From Glycomyces sp. NRRL B-16210 (GTDB lineage Bacteria > Actinomycetota > Actinomycetes > Mycobacteriales > Micromonosporaceae), in assembly GCF_000719515.1 (NCBI RefSeq), contig NZ_JOGR01000010.1, positions 62,001 to 126,000 of the forward strand: DNA of 64,000 nucleotides. The letters run 5' to 3'. Below are positions 1 through 8,700 of the stretch, in pieces. Position numbers and translations under genes: made by a program. Every line of letters begins with the position of its first letter. The first letter of the stretch is position 1. The notes under the pieces were generated by a model. That model had not been told where the DNA came from. It was given only the letters and a program-made list of their open reading frames with translations, and searched no databases.

Positions 1-2
1 CG

Positions 3-653
3 CGGGGCTCGACGACGCTGGCGAAGATCGGGACCGAGACCGGGCGCAGCAAGGACGCGGTGCGGCCGCTGCTGGCCACGCTCGAGTCGAGCGGGTACGT
101 CGCGCGCCGCACCGATCTGGTGCGGGGGCGCAGTTCGATCGGCGTGTGCGATCCGATCATCCGCTTCGACCGGCTGATCACCGCGCCGCGGCTCGGGCAG
201 CTCGGGCTGGGTCGGGCCGAGCAGGTCTGGAAGGCCATGCGGGACACGTTCCGCTCGCAGATCCTCGGGCCGCATTTCGAGGAGCTGGCCCGGGAGTGGG
301 TGCACCGGTTCGCGCCCGAGGAGCTCGACCGCCCGGACGGTTTCGGCGAGGTGGGCACCGCGAACGTCCACGACCAGGCGGGGCGGGCCAAGTACGAGGT
401 CGACGTCCTGGGGTTGCAGGGCAAGTCGGTCGCGTTCATCGGGGAGGCGAAGGCGAACGGGCAGCGCCAGGGCGTGGGCGCCCTTTCGCGGCTCCAGGTG
501 ATCAGGACGGCGCTCGGCGACCTCGGCTACCGGACCGGTGAGACGGTCCTGGGGGTGTTCTCGCTCAACGGGTTCACGCCGGAGCTGCGGGCGGCCGCGC
601 GCGAGGGCGAGGCGGTCCTGCTGGACCTGGACCGCTTGTACGGCAAGGGTTGA
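3..653 (+). CDS. ATP-binding protein with C-terminal DUF234 domain (5' end cut off)
   Basis: This is the C-terminal 216 residues of a larger protein; the frame is open to the window edge, so the ATPase core is outside. The visible part begins with a winged-helix-like stretch (LAKIGTETGRSKDAVRPLLATL), followed by the VCDPIIRFDRLI motif typical of DUF234. It ends with a restriction-endonuclease-like pattern, VDVLG...FIGEAKANG, in which the D, E and K could be a nuclease centre. Proteins of this family pair an archaeal-type AAA ATPase with DUF234. Their biological role is poorly known and a link to genome-conflict systems is often suspected. Domain assignment is fairly secure; function is not. 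Confidence 0.7.
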   Translation, partial: RGSTTLAKIGTETGRSKDAVRPLLATLESSGYVARRTDLVRGRSSIGVCDPIIRFDRLITAPRLGQLGLGRAEQVWKAMRDTFRSQILGPHFEELAREWVHRFAPEELDRPDGFGEVGTANVHDQAGRAKYEVDVLGLQGKSVAFIGEAKANGQRQGVGALSRLQVIRTALGDLGYRTGETVLGVFSLNGFTPELRAAAREGEAVLLDLDRLYGKG

Positions 654-722
654 GGACCCGCGGGGCTTCTGGGGCGTTGTCGAGGGCGATCACGGGGCTT
701 GCGAAAGCTCGGGAATCGAGGG

Positions 723-1862
723 TCAGCCCAGGGATTTCCGGAGGGCGAGGACGAGGCGTTCGGCCCGGGTGTCCTCGGCGATCATGCTGCCGTTGACGTA
801 GCCGAAGCCGAGCCGCGCCTCCGCGTCGGCGAACGCGAGCTGGCCGGAGGCGCCGTCATGGCCGAAGGAGGCGTCCGACAGCAGGATCCGGCCGCCGGGG
901 TGGTTGATCTTGAACCCGGTCGAGAAGCGCGAACCGGGGGTGCCGTCCCAGTACCGGCCCTCGGAGCGCACCGTGAGAGCGTCGCGGACCGAGTCCTCGC
1001 CGATGAGGCGCACGCCGTCCACAGTGGTGACGGTGGCGGCGAGGATGCGGGCCAGCGCGGAGGCGGTGGCCACCGCGCCGCCGCCGGGGACCTCGATGGC
1101 GAGGGCCTCGGGGTCGTTGACGCCGCCGGGTTCGCCGAAGAGGCCGCCGGGGAAGAGCTTCCCGAACCGGATGGCGCGCTCGGCGAAGCGGTCGTCGGGC
1201 GAGGCGGGGTCGGGCCCGATCGGGCCGGGCGGCGGTTCGACGCGGGCGAGTCGGTCGCGGTGCTCGGGCGGGAGCCCGATCCAGGCGTCGGCTTCGAGGG
1301 GGCCGGCGATCTCGGCGGCGATGAACCGGCCGGGGGTCAGTCCGGTGGCGCGGCGGAGCGGTTCGCCGGCGAGCCAGCCGAAGGTGAGCGGGTGGTAGAG
1401 GAAGGCGGTGTCCGGTTCCCACAGGGGCCGCTGGTCCTCGATCGCGCGGATGAACGGGTGCCAGGCGGCGGCGTCGGCGGGGGTGAGGACGGTGTCGAGG
1501 AGGGGGAGCCCGGCCCGGTGGGCGAGGATCTGGCGGAGGGTGATCGTGTCCTTGCCGTGCCTGGCGAATTCGGGCCAGTCGCCTGCGACGGGGGCGTCGA
1601 AGTCGAGCAGGCCGCGTTCGGCGGCCATGTAGAGGCTGATCGACACGAGCGCTTTGGAGACCGAGAAGACGGTCGGGGCGGAGTCGGATCGCCAGGGGCG
1701 GCCGTGTCCGGCGGTGCCGCCCCAGAGGTCGACGACGAGGCGGCCGTCCCGGTGGACCGCGCAGGCGGCGCCGGTCTCGCCGGCTTCGGTGAAGTTGCGG
1801 GCGAAGGCGTCGGCGAGCGGGCCGTAGCCCTCGTCGGCGTGGCCGTGGATCGCTGGCGGCAT
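723..1862 (-). CDS. Serine hydrolase, class C beta-lactamase / EstB-like family
   Basis: This 379-residue protein belongs to the penicillin-binding-protein fold serine hydrolases. The nucleophile motif SxxK is seen as SVSK (FSVSKALVSI, about residue 62), and the second motif has its Tyr in FLYHPLTFGW. The C-terminal part contains FGHDGASGQLAFAD, resembling the HxG region. The start was placed at the ATG beginning MPPAIHGHADEG because the sequence upstream is low-complexity and lacks family similarity. No signal peptide is visible, so a cytoplasmic esterase or peptidase is more likely than a true beta-lactamase. It is transcribed away from the SOS operon. The 312-bp gap to the next gene is mostly GC-rich and holds the SOS promoter at its right end. 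Confidence 0.8.
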   Translation of the reverse strand: MPPAIHGHADEGYGPLADAFARNFTEAGETGAACAVHRDGRLVVDLWGGTAGHGRPWRSDSAPTVFSVSKALVSISLYMAAERGLLDFDAPVAGDWPEFARHGKDTITLRQILAHRAGLPLLDTVLTPADAAAWHPFIRAIEDQRPLWEPDTAFLYHPLTFGWLAGEPLRRATGLTPGRFIAAEIAGPLEADAWIGLPPEHRDRLARVEPPPGPIGPDPASPDDRFAERAIRFGKLFPGGLFGEPGGVNDPEALAIEVPGGGAVATASALARILAATVTTVDGVRLIGEDSVRDALTVRSEGRYWDGTPGSRFSTGFKINHPGGRILLSDASFGHDGASGQLAFADAEARLGFGYVNGSMIAEDTRAERLVLALRKSLG

Positions 1863-2089
1863 CGGCGCTCTCCGGTCGGTGGTGCGGGCGGCAATGGTAT
1901 CCCGGTCAGGGCGCGGATCTGACCTTCCGCGCGAGAGGCCGTCGAGGGGTGTGGCGGCGAGGGCGAGGCCGCCGAAGGGCCAGGGGGTCGGCGGCAGGCG
2001 GTGGGGTCGGGGAGGGGCGGGGAGCGGGTCGGCGATGGCGGCGGCGAGGGTGCCGGTGCCGACCCCCGACTCCGATGCCGGGAGATTTA

Positions 2090-2105
2090 TCAAACACCTG
2101 TTTGA
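2090..2105. promoter_or_regulatory. LexA/SOS box 1 upstream of mutasome operon
   Basis: TCAAACACCTGTTTGA is an inverted repeat with the GAAC/GTTC-like half-sites and four-base centre of actinobacterial LexA boxes. It lies just upstream of a candidate core promoter (TTGCGC at 2108, TATGTT at 2130). Confidence 0.75.
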
Positions 2106-2107
2106 GG

Positions 2108-2135
2108 TTGCGCTCGTGCCGTGGTTCGGTATGTT
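2108..2135 (+). promoter_or_regulatory. Candidate core promoter of the imu-dnaE2 operon
   Basis: TTGCGC (2108-2113), a 16-bp spacer and TATGTT (2130-2135) form a weak sigma-70-type promoter. It sits exactly between the two LexA-type boxes, so a bound repressor would block it on both sides. Confidence 0.45.
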
Positions 2136-2140
2136 GATCT

Positions 2141-2156
2141 TGAAACATATGTTCGA
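2141..2156. promoter_or_regulatory. LexA/SOS box 2
   Basis: TGAAACATATGTTCGA; the reverse complement reads TCGAACATATGTTTCA, very close to the actinobacterial SOS consensus. It lies at the expected transcription start and 18 bp before the chosen GTG start of the first gene. Confidence 0.75.
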
Positions 2157-2174
2157 CACGGTACGGGGGTTCTG

Positions 2175-3038
2175 GTGGCGACGAATGTCGCGGCCGCGTT
2201 GGCCGCTGAGCTCGGTCTGCGCACCGCCGCGGACCTGCGTCCCGCCGTCGAACCGCGTCCCGAGGCCGGGCGGCTCGAGACCGTGGAGCAGCCTTTCGCG
2301 CGGCCCGCGACGATCGCGCCCGCGAAGGCCATTCTGCCCGTCACCCCCGACATTTCCGCGCTCCTCCCCCACGGCGGACTCGCGACGGTGACCGCGATCA
2401 CCGCTTCGCGCCATGGGGCCACCTCGCTGCTGTGGCGGCTCCTCGCCGGTCCGACCAGGGCGGGCGCCTGGTGCGCCCTGGTCGGGATGCCGCGGATCTA
2501 CCCGCTGGCGGCCACGGCGGCCGGGGTCGACCTCGACCGGGTGGCGCTGGTCGATCCCGGGACGCTCGTCGCCGAGGCGGCGGGCACACTCGCCGAGGGC
2601 ATCGCCGCGCTGGTGCTCCCGAGCGAGGGCCTGGCCCCGACACAGATGCGGCGGCTGACGGCACGGGCCCGCAGGAGTGGCACCGCGATCGTGTGGTGGG
2701 AGACCCGGATCGTGGCCGGCGCCGACGCCCGCCTTGATGTGTCCCGGGCTCGTTGGAAGGGCCTGCGCGCGAACACCGGACGCCGCTGGGGCGCCGGACG
2801 GCTCGACGCCTGCGAGCTGGAGGTGGCCTCCCGCTGGCGCAGCGGCGGCACCCGCCGGGCCCGGATCTGGCCCTACGGCGGCGACCTCGACGATGCCGGC
2901 GGCAACGTCGTGGACCTGCGGTCCCGTCCGGCAGGCGAACGCGAGGTACGGCGCGGCGACCGCACGGGAGCCATGGTCGAGCCCGTGTCGCTCGCGGAGC
3001 TGCGGGAGGCGACCGCGAGGCGAGGTGATCCGAGGTGA
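2175..3038 (+). CDS. imuA': ImuA'-like protein, first gene of SOS mutasome operon
   Basis: A 287-residue RecA-like-fold protein of the type that precedes Y-family ImuB and DnaE2 in actinobacteria, where it is thought to recruit the translesion complex. The body contains LATVTAITASRHGATSLLWRLLAG, an eroded Walker-A-like loop, and the EVASRWRSGGTRRARIWPYGG tail common to actinobacterial homologues. GTG 2175 was chosen because GGGGG lies about five bases upstream and because an earlier GTG at 2121 would put the second LexA box inside the gene. Its stop overlaps the next start (GTGA at 3035). Assignment rests mainly on gene order and SOS boxes; sequence similarity is moderate. Confidence 0.7.
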   Translation: MATNVAAALAAELGLRTAADLRPAVEPRPEAGRLETVEQPFARPATIAPAKAILPVTPDISALLPHGGLATVTAITASRHGATSLLWRLLAGPTRAGAWCALVGMPRIYPLAATAAGVDLDRVALVDPGTLVAEAAGTLAEGIAALVLPSEGLAPTQMRRLTARARRSGTAIVWWETRIVAGADARLDVSRARWKGLRANTGRRWGAGRLDACELEVASRWRSGGTRRARIWPYGGDLDDAGGNVVDLRSRPAGEREVRRGDRTGAMVEPVSLAELREATARRGDPR

Positions 3039-4161
3039 ACACGGATCGTGCAGGCGACCTCGGGCGAAGCCGAGCTGAGACCGTACGCCTCGCAGCGCAC
3101 CCGGCCGGACGGGGAATGAGCACCCGAGTACGGGACCGGCACGCCTCCGCGTCCCCCGGCCGCGGGTGGTCCGAGATGAGCGCCGACCGCACCGGCAGCC
3201 CCGGGCGAAACCGGGGCGAGACCGCCCTCCTCACGGTGCACCCCGCCGGACAGGCGATGAACGCCCCCATGCGAAACCGGGACCGACACGCCTCCGCGTC
3301 CCCCGGCCGCGGGTGGTCCGACATGAACGCCGACCGCACCGGCAACCCCGGGCAAAACCGAGCCGCGTCCGCCCTCCTCACGGCGCACCCGGCCGGACAG
3401 GCGATGAACGCCCGAGTACGGGACCAGAACCGACACGCCTCCGCCTCCCCGGCCGAGATGAGCACCGATCGTGCAGGCGACCTCGGGCGAAACCGAACCG
3501 GGTCCGCCCTCCTCACGGCGCACCCGGCTGGACAGGCGATGAACGCCCGAGTGCGAGACCGGGACCGGCACACCTCCGCGTCCCCCGGCCGCGGGTGGTC
3601 CGACATGAACGCCGACCGCACCGGCGACCCCGGGCGAAGCCGAACCGGGTCCAGACGCCTCACGGCGGACCCGGCTAGACAGGCGATGAACGTCCGAGTA
3701 CGGGACATGGCCCGACGCACCTCGGCGTCCCCGGTCGAGATGAACGCTGACCGCACCGGCGGCCCCAGGCGAAACCGGGCCGAGCCCGCCCGCCTCACAG
3801 TGCACCCCGCCGGACAGGCGATGAGCGCCTCAATGCGAGACCAGGACCGGCACGCCTCCGCGTCCCCCGGCCGCAAGTGGTCCGACATGAGCGGCGACCG
3901 CACCAGCAGCCCCGGGCGAAGCCGAACCGGGTCCGCACGCTTCACAGCACTCCCGGCCGGACGGGGAATGAGCGCCCGAGTACGGGACACGGCCCGACAC
4001 GCCTCCGCGTCCTCGTCCGAGGTAAACGCCGACCGCACCGGCAGCCCCGGACGAAACCGGGGCGAGACCGCCCTCCTCACATCGCACCCCGCCGTACAGG
4101 CGATGAACGCCCCAATGCGGGACCGGCACCCACACGCCTCCTCCTCCCCGGGCGGGCCGAC
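3035..4161 (+). repeat. Hierarchical tandem array: eight A (81 bp) + eight B (54-66 bp) modules
   Basis: A modules, each exactly 81 bp, begin at 3035, 3176, 3323, 3458, 3605, 3740, 3887 and 4022. B modules begin at 3116, 3257, 3404, 3539, 3686, 3821, 3968 and 4103, with lengths 60, 66, 54, 66, 54, 66, 54 and 59. The strict 66/54 alternation gives a higher-order unit of exactly 282 bp repeated three times (3176-3457, 3458-3739, 3740-4021). Almost every module starts with ATG. The 59-bp last module shifts the frame so that the next module-like ATG is the imuB start. Copies have diverged by scattered substitutions, so the array is not a recent artefact. Confidence 0.92.
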
Positions 4162-4165
4162 ATGA
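3035..4165 (+). CDS. Repeat-built ORF inserted between imuA' and imuB
   Basis: This 376-residue reading frame consists entirely of repeats. Each block has a 27-residue A module (consensus M-N-A-D-R-T-G-x-P-G-R-N-R, ending AHPAGQA) and a shorter B module (MNARVRDRDRHASASP, with or without GRGWSD). It is rich in Arg, Ala and Gly and has no known domain. GTGA at 3035 overlaps the imuA' stop and ATGA at 4162 overlaps the imuB start, so ribosomes could be passed through by coupling. Every module but the last is a multiple of three bases, and several other frames are also open across the array, so coding cannot be taken as proven. It may be a real basic, disordered protein or only a translated spacer. 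Confidence 0.5.
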   Translation: MNTDRAGDLGRSRAETVRLAAHPAGRGMSTRVRDRHASASPGRGWSEMSADRTGSPGRNRGETALLTVHPAGQAMNAPMRNRDRHASASPGRGWSDMNADRTGNPGQNRAASALLTAHPAGQAMNARVRDQNRHASASPAEMSTDRAGDLGRNRTGSALLTAHPAGQAMNARVRDRDRHTSASPGRGWSDMNADRTGDPGRSRTGSRRLTADPARQAMNVRVRDMARRTSASPVEMNADRTGGPRRNRAEPARLTVHPAGQAMSASMRDQDRHASASPGRKWSDMSGDRTSSPGRSRTGSARFTALPAGRGMSARVRDTARHASASSSEVNADRTGSPGRNRGETALLTSHPAVQAMNAPMRDRHPHASSSPGGPT

Positions 4166-5577
4166 GTGCCCGGGTGCGGCGCGCTCCGAGCCGCATCCTG
4201 GTGATGCGCCTCGTGGACTGGGACACCGAGGACGCGATCGCGTTCGAACCCGTGCTGGAGGCCCTCGACCTCCTCACCCCGTACGTCGAAGTGCTCGAAC
4301 CGGGCTGCGCGGCCGTGCCGCTGCGCGCCGGGGCCGGCGACGAGGCGACATTCTGCGAGCGGCTCATCGACACCGTCTCAGGGCTCGTGGGCCAGGACTG
4401 CCTCACCGGCGTCGCCGACGGCCTCTTCGCCGCGGTCCTCGCCGCCCGCGACGGCCGGATCGTCCCCACCGGGCACGACGCGGCCTTCCTCGGCGAACGC
4501 GACATCACCGACCTCCAGGCCACCGGACTGGTCGAATCCGAGACCTGCGAAACCCTGCGGCACTTGGGAATCACCACGCTCGGGGCCTTCCGGGCCCTGC
4601 CCGCGCAGGCGGTCGCCGAACGGTTCGGACCGGCCGCCCGCCGCGCCCAGCTCCTCGCCGCCGGGCACCTCACCCGCCCGCTCGCGCCCCGGCAGGTCGC
4701 ACCGGAACTGGCGGTGACCGAGACCCCCGAGACCCCTTACGCCAACGTCGAACAGGCCGTCTTCGCCGCCAGGCCCCTGGCCGAACGGCTGCTGACGCTG
4801 CTCGACGAGCGCAACCTCACCTGCACCCGCGTCACCGTCACCGCCCGCACCGCCGGCGGCCTGGAGCGGCGCCGCACCTGGCAGGTCGACCCCGCCACCG
4901 ATCACCTCCACGGCTCGGCGAGCTTCGCCGAGAGGGCCGCCGGACTGGCCCGGCGGGTGCGCTGGCAGTTCGAGGGCTGGCTCAGCACGGCCCCCGCGGC
5001 CGACGCCGGGACCGACGCCACCGCCGTCACCGAGATCGAGCTCGCCCCGGGCGGACTGGTCGGCCTCGTCGAGGCCGGGCGCGGGCTGTGGGACACCAAG
5101 GACACCGCCGTCGTCAAGGCCGAGGCCGCCCTGCGGCACGCGCAGAGCCTGTTCGGCCCCGACGCCGTGCGCATCGCCACCGCCACCGACGGCCGCGGTC
5201 TGGACGAGCGGTTCGGCAGCAGCGCATGGGAAGTCGAGGCCGCACCGCCGCCGCCTTCGGGACCGTGGCCGGGCCGCCTGCCCGACCCGCTCCCGACCCT
5301 CATCGGCACCGGCGAGACCGTCGCGGTCCTGGACCCTGCCGGAGCGCCGGTCACCGTCGCGGCCCGCGGCGACCTCTCGGCCCCGCCAGCCCTGGTGTCC
5401 TTGGGCGGCAGGCGACTCCGGATCACCGCGTGGGCCGGCCCGTGGCCGGTGGTCGAACGGTGGTGGAGCGAGGAGGCCAGGCGCTACGCCCGCCTGCAAG
5501 TCGAACTCGCCGACGGCCGCGCCGCACTACTGCACTGCGAGGGAGGCCGGTGGAAGGCGGTGGGCTGGTATGACTGA
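4162..5577 (+). CDS. imuB: ImuB-like Y-family polymerase homologue, N-terminally shortened
   Basis: This 471-residue protein matches actinobacterial ImuB/DinP-like proteins from IAFEPVLEAL onward: VEVLEPG, the GVADGLFAAVLAA segment, the helix-hairpin-helix-like LGITTLGAFRALP, and a little-finger domain with CTRVTVTARTAGG. ImuB proteins are non-catalytic adaptors that bind the beta clamp, ImuA' and DnaE2. Here the usual N-terminal palm/finger block (PVAV, anchor Arg, ARAEGVRRG and REAQARCP motifs, about 60 residues) is absent: RILVMRLVDWD runs straight into the FEPV segment. The start ATG overlaps the repeat ORF stop (ATGA). The first residues (MSARVRR) resemble a B module of the array, hinting that the array grew from, or into, this gene's 5' end. 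Confidence 0.8.
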   Translation: MSARVRRAPSRILVMRLVDWDTEDAIAFEPVLEALDLLTPYVEVLEPGCAAVPLRAGAGDEATFCERLIDTVSGLVGQDCLTGVADGLFAAVLAARDGRIVPTGHDAAFLGERDITDLQATGLVESETCETLRHLGITTLGAFRALPAQAVAERFGPAARRAQLLAAGHLTRPLAPRQVAPELAVTETPETPYANVEQAVFAARPLAERLLTLLDERNLTCTRVTVTARTAGGLERRRTWQVDPATDHLHGSASFAERAAGLARRVRWQFEGWLSTAPAADAGTDATAVTEIELAPGGLVGLVEAGRGLWDTKDTAVVKAEAALRHAQSLFGPDAVRIATATDGRGLDERFGSSAWEVEAAPPPPSGPWPGRLPDPLPTLIGTGETVAVLDPAGAPVTVAARGDLSAPPALVSLGGRRLRITAWAGPWPVVERWWSEEARRYARLQVELADGRAALLHCEGGRWKAVGWYD

Positions 5578-5721
5578 CCGGGGAACGGGTGCGGGCGGGA
5601 GCGGATCTGGCGTGCGTCGGCGGCCGCGACTCGTACAGGCGCGCAAGCGAAAACGGGCCTCGGCGCGCGCACGCCGGCTTCCGCACCGTCCAAGGCGCGC
5701 GACCGGAGGCGGTCGATCCTC

Positions 5722-8700
5722 ATGACCGCTTACGCCGAGCTGCACTGCCACTCCTACTACTCCTTCGCCGACGGGGCCGACTCCCCCGCCGACCTCGTCG
5801 CCGAAGCGGCCGAACTGGGACTGACCGGCCTCGCCATCACCGACCACGACGGGTTCTACGGCATTCCCCAGTTCGCCGCGGCCGCGGCCGACGCCGGCCT
5901 GCTGACGGTCTTCGGGGCCGAACTCGACCTCGGCATGAGCCGCGCCCGCAGGGGCCAGCCCGACCCGGCCGGGGAGCACCTGGTCGTCCTCGCCCGCGAC
6001 CCCGCCGGATACCGGCGCCTCTCGCGCGCCATCACCGAGGCCAAACTCGCCACCGGAGAGAAGGACCTGCCCCAGTACGACCTGCGGCGGCTCGCCGAGC
6101 ACGCCGGCGGGCGCTGGCAGATCCTCACCGGCTGCCGCAAAGGGCCCCTGAACGCCGCCATCGACAACGCGCCGTCCAAACGCGACGGACTCCGGGCGGC
6201 GGAGCGGCGCCTGCGCGAACTCCTCGACTGGTTCGGGCCGGGGAACGTCGCGGTCGAACTCACCTGCCACGACCTGCCCGGAGACATCGAGCGGATCGAG
6301 GCGCTCGCGAGCGTCGCCTACCGCTGCGGCGCACCCGTGGTCGCCACCAACAACGTTCACTACGCCGCGCCCCGCCGCCACCGCGTCGCCGCCGCGCTCG
6401 CGGCGATCCGCTCCCGGCGCACCCTCGACACGATCGACCCGTACCTCCCGGCCGCCGCGGCCGCCCACCTGCGCAGCGGCGCCGAGATGGCCCGGCGGTT
6501 CGCCGACTTCCCGGACGCCGTCGCGAACGCCGCGGCCATCGCCGCCGAATGCGAGTTCAACCTGCGCCTGCTCGCCCCGCAGCTCCCGCGCTTCCCGGTC
6601 CAAAGGGGCTACGACGACTTCTCGTACCTGGCCCGGAGAGTCCGGGAAGGAGCGCTGCAACGCTACGGACCCTTCGACGACGAGCGGGTCCCCGGCGCCT
6701 GGAAACAACTCGAAAAGGAGCTGGGCGTCATCAAGGCGCTCGGGTTCGAGGGGTACTTCCTCATCGTCTTCGACATCGTGAACTTCTGCCGCGAGCACGA
6801 CATCTTCTGCCAGGGAAGGGGATCGGCCGCCAACAGCGCGGTCTGCTACGCCCTCGGCATCACCAATGTGGACCCGGTGGGGTTCGGCCTGCTGTTCGAG
6901 CGGTTCCTCTCGGCCGACCGGGACGGACCGCCCGACATCGACATCGACATCGAGTCGGGCCGCCGCGAAGAGGTCATCCAGTACGTCTACGCCAAGTACG
7001 GCCGCGACCGGGCGGCCCTGGTCGCCAACGTCGTCAGCTACCGCCCCCGCTCGGCCGTCCGCGATGCGGCCAAAGCCCTCGGCCACTCCCACGACCAGGC
7101 CGTCGCCTGGTCGAAGCGGCTGCACCACTGGAGCGGCCTGGACCCCGACGAGGCCGAGGGCGTCCCCGTCGACGTCCAGGCCCTCGCCGCCGAGCTCGCC
7201 CGAATGCCCCAGCACCTGGGCATCCACCCCGGAGGCATGGTGCTCACCGAGCAGCCGGTCTCGGAGATCGTGCCGGTCGAACCGGCCCGGATGAAGGACC
7301 GCACCGTCCTGCAATGGGACAAGGAGGACTGCGCCGACGCCAGCCTCGTCAAATTCGACCTGCTGGGGCTGGGAATGCTGGAGGCCCTGCACCGCATGGT
7401 CGACCTCGTGCGGGGCTTCCACGGAGAGCAGGTCGACCTCGCGGCGCTCCCGCCCGACGACCCCGAGGTCTACGCCATGCTCCGCCGAGCCGACACCGTG
7501 GGCGTCTTCCAGGTCGAGTCCCGGGCGCAGATGGCGACCCTGCCGCGGCTGCGGCCTGAGGTCTTCCGCGACCTCGTCGCCGAGGTCGCGCTCATCCGCC
7601 CCGGCCCCATCCAAGGCGGCGCGGTCCACCCCTACCTTCGCCGCCGCCAAGGAGAACCGTGGCGCGACAAGGTCCCCGAAGTCCTCCACAAGACGCTCGC
7701 CAAGACGTACGGGGTGCCGCTGTTCCAAGAGCAGCTCATGCAGATCGCCATCGACGCCGCGGGCTTCGACGGCGGCGAGGCCGACCGGCTGCGCCGCGCC
7801 ATGGGCGCCAAGCGGTCGGCCGAGCGCATGGAAGAGCTCAAGGCGCGGCTGTACACGGGCATGGCCGAGCGCGGCATCGTCGGCGACCAGGCCGACCAGA
7901 TCTACGAGCAGCTCAAATCCTTCGCCGACTTCGGCTTCCCCGAATCACATGCCGCCAGCTTCGCGCACCTGGTGTACTCCTCGTCCTGGCTCAAGTGCCA
8001 CTACCCGGCCGCGTTCTACGCCGGGCTCCTCGCGAGCCAGCCGATGGGCTTCTACTCCCCCGCCTCGCTGATCGCCGACGCGCAGCGCCACGGCCTCGCC
8101 GTCCTGGCCCCGGACGTCAACGCCAGCAAGGAGAACGCGGCCCTCATCGACACCGAGACCCCGGCGGTCCCACCCGTCCACGGCGCCGCGGACCTGCGCC
8201 TCGGACTCGACAACGTCAAAGGCCTCGGCGACCCGGCGGCCCAGCGGATCGTCGCCGCCCGTGAGACGGACGGCCCCTTCACGAGCCTCGCCGACCTCGC
8301 CCGCCGGGCCGGCCTCGACCGGCAGCGGCTGGAGAAGCTCGCCGTCGCCGGGGCCCTGGAGAGCCTCGAACCCGACCGGCGCCAGGCGCTCTGGGCCGCG
8401 GGAACGGTCGACGAGCGGCCCGGCACCATCCCCGGCACCGGCCCGGCCGCGCCGCCGCCGACCCTGCCGGGCATGAGCGCGGCCGAACTCGCGCGGGCCG
8501 ACTACACCGGGCTGGGGCTGTCGGTCGAGACCCACCCGATGGAGCTCGTCCGGGCCGAACTCGACGCCGACGGGGTGCTGCCGGCGAGGCGACTGCCGCA
8601 CATGAAGGACGGCAAGCGCGTCGAGATCGCGGGGATCGTGACCCACCGCCAGCGCCCCTCGACGGCGAAGGGCGTGACGTTCCTGAGCTTGGAGGACGAG

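Noticed and set aside
699..1922. Long + strand frame over the serine hydrolase
   Set aside because: Antisense shadow of a gene with intact catalytic motifs; Gly/Glu/Val-rich composition typical of high-GC shadow frames.
2398..4080. Long reverse-strand frame through the repeat array
   Set aside because: Repeat lengths divisible by three keep several frames open automatically; the reverse frame crosses imuA', has no ribosome-binding site and encodes low-complexity sequence.
3035..4161. CRISPR-like or REP-type array
   Set aside because: Units are long (81 plus 54-66 bp), contiguous, diverged, and lack short identical repeats with unique spacers; no cas genes nearby.
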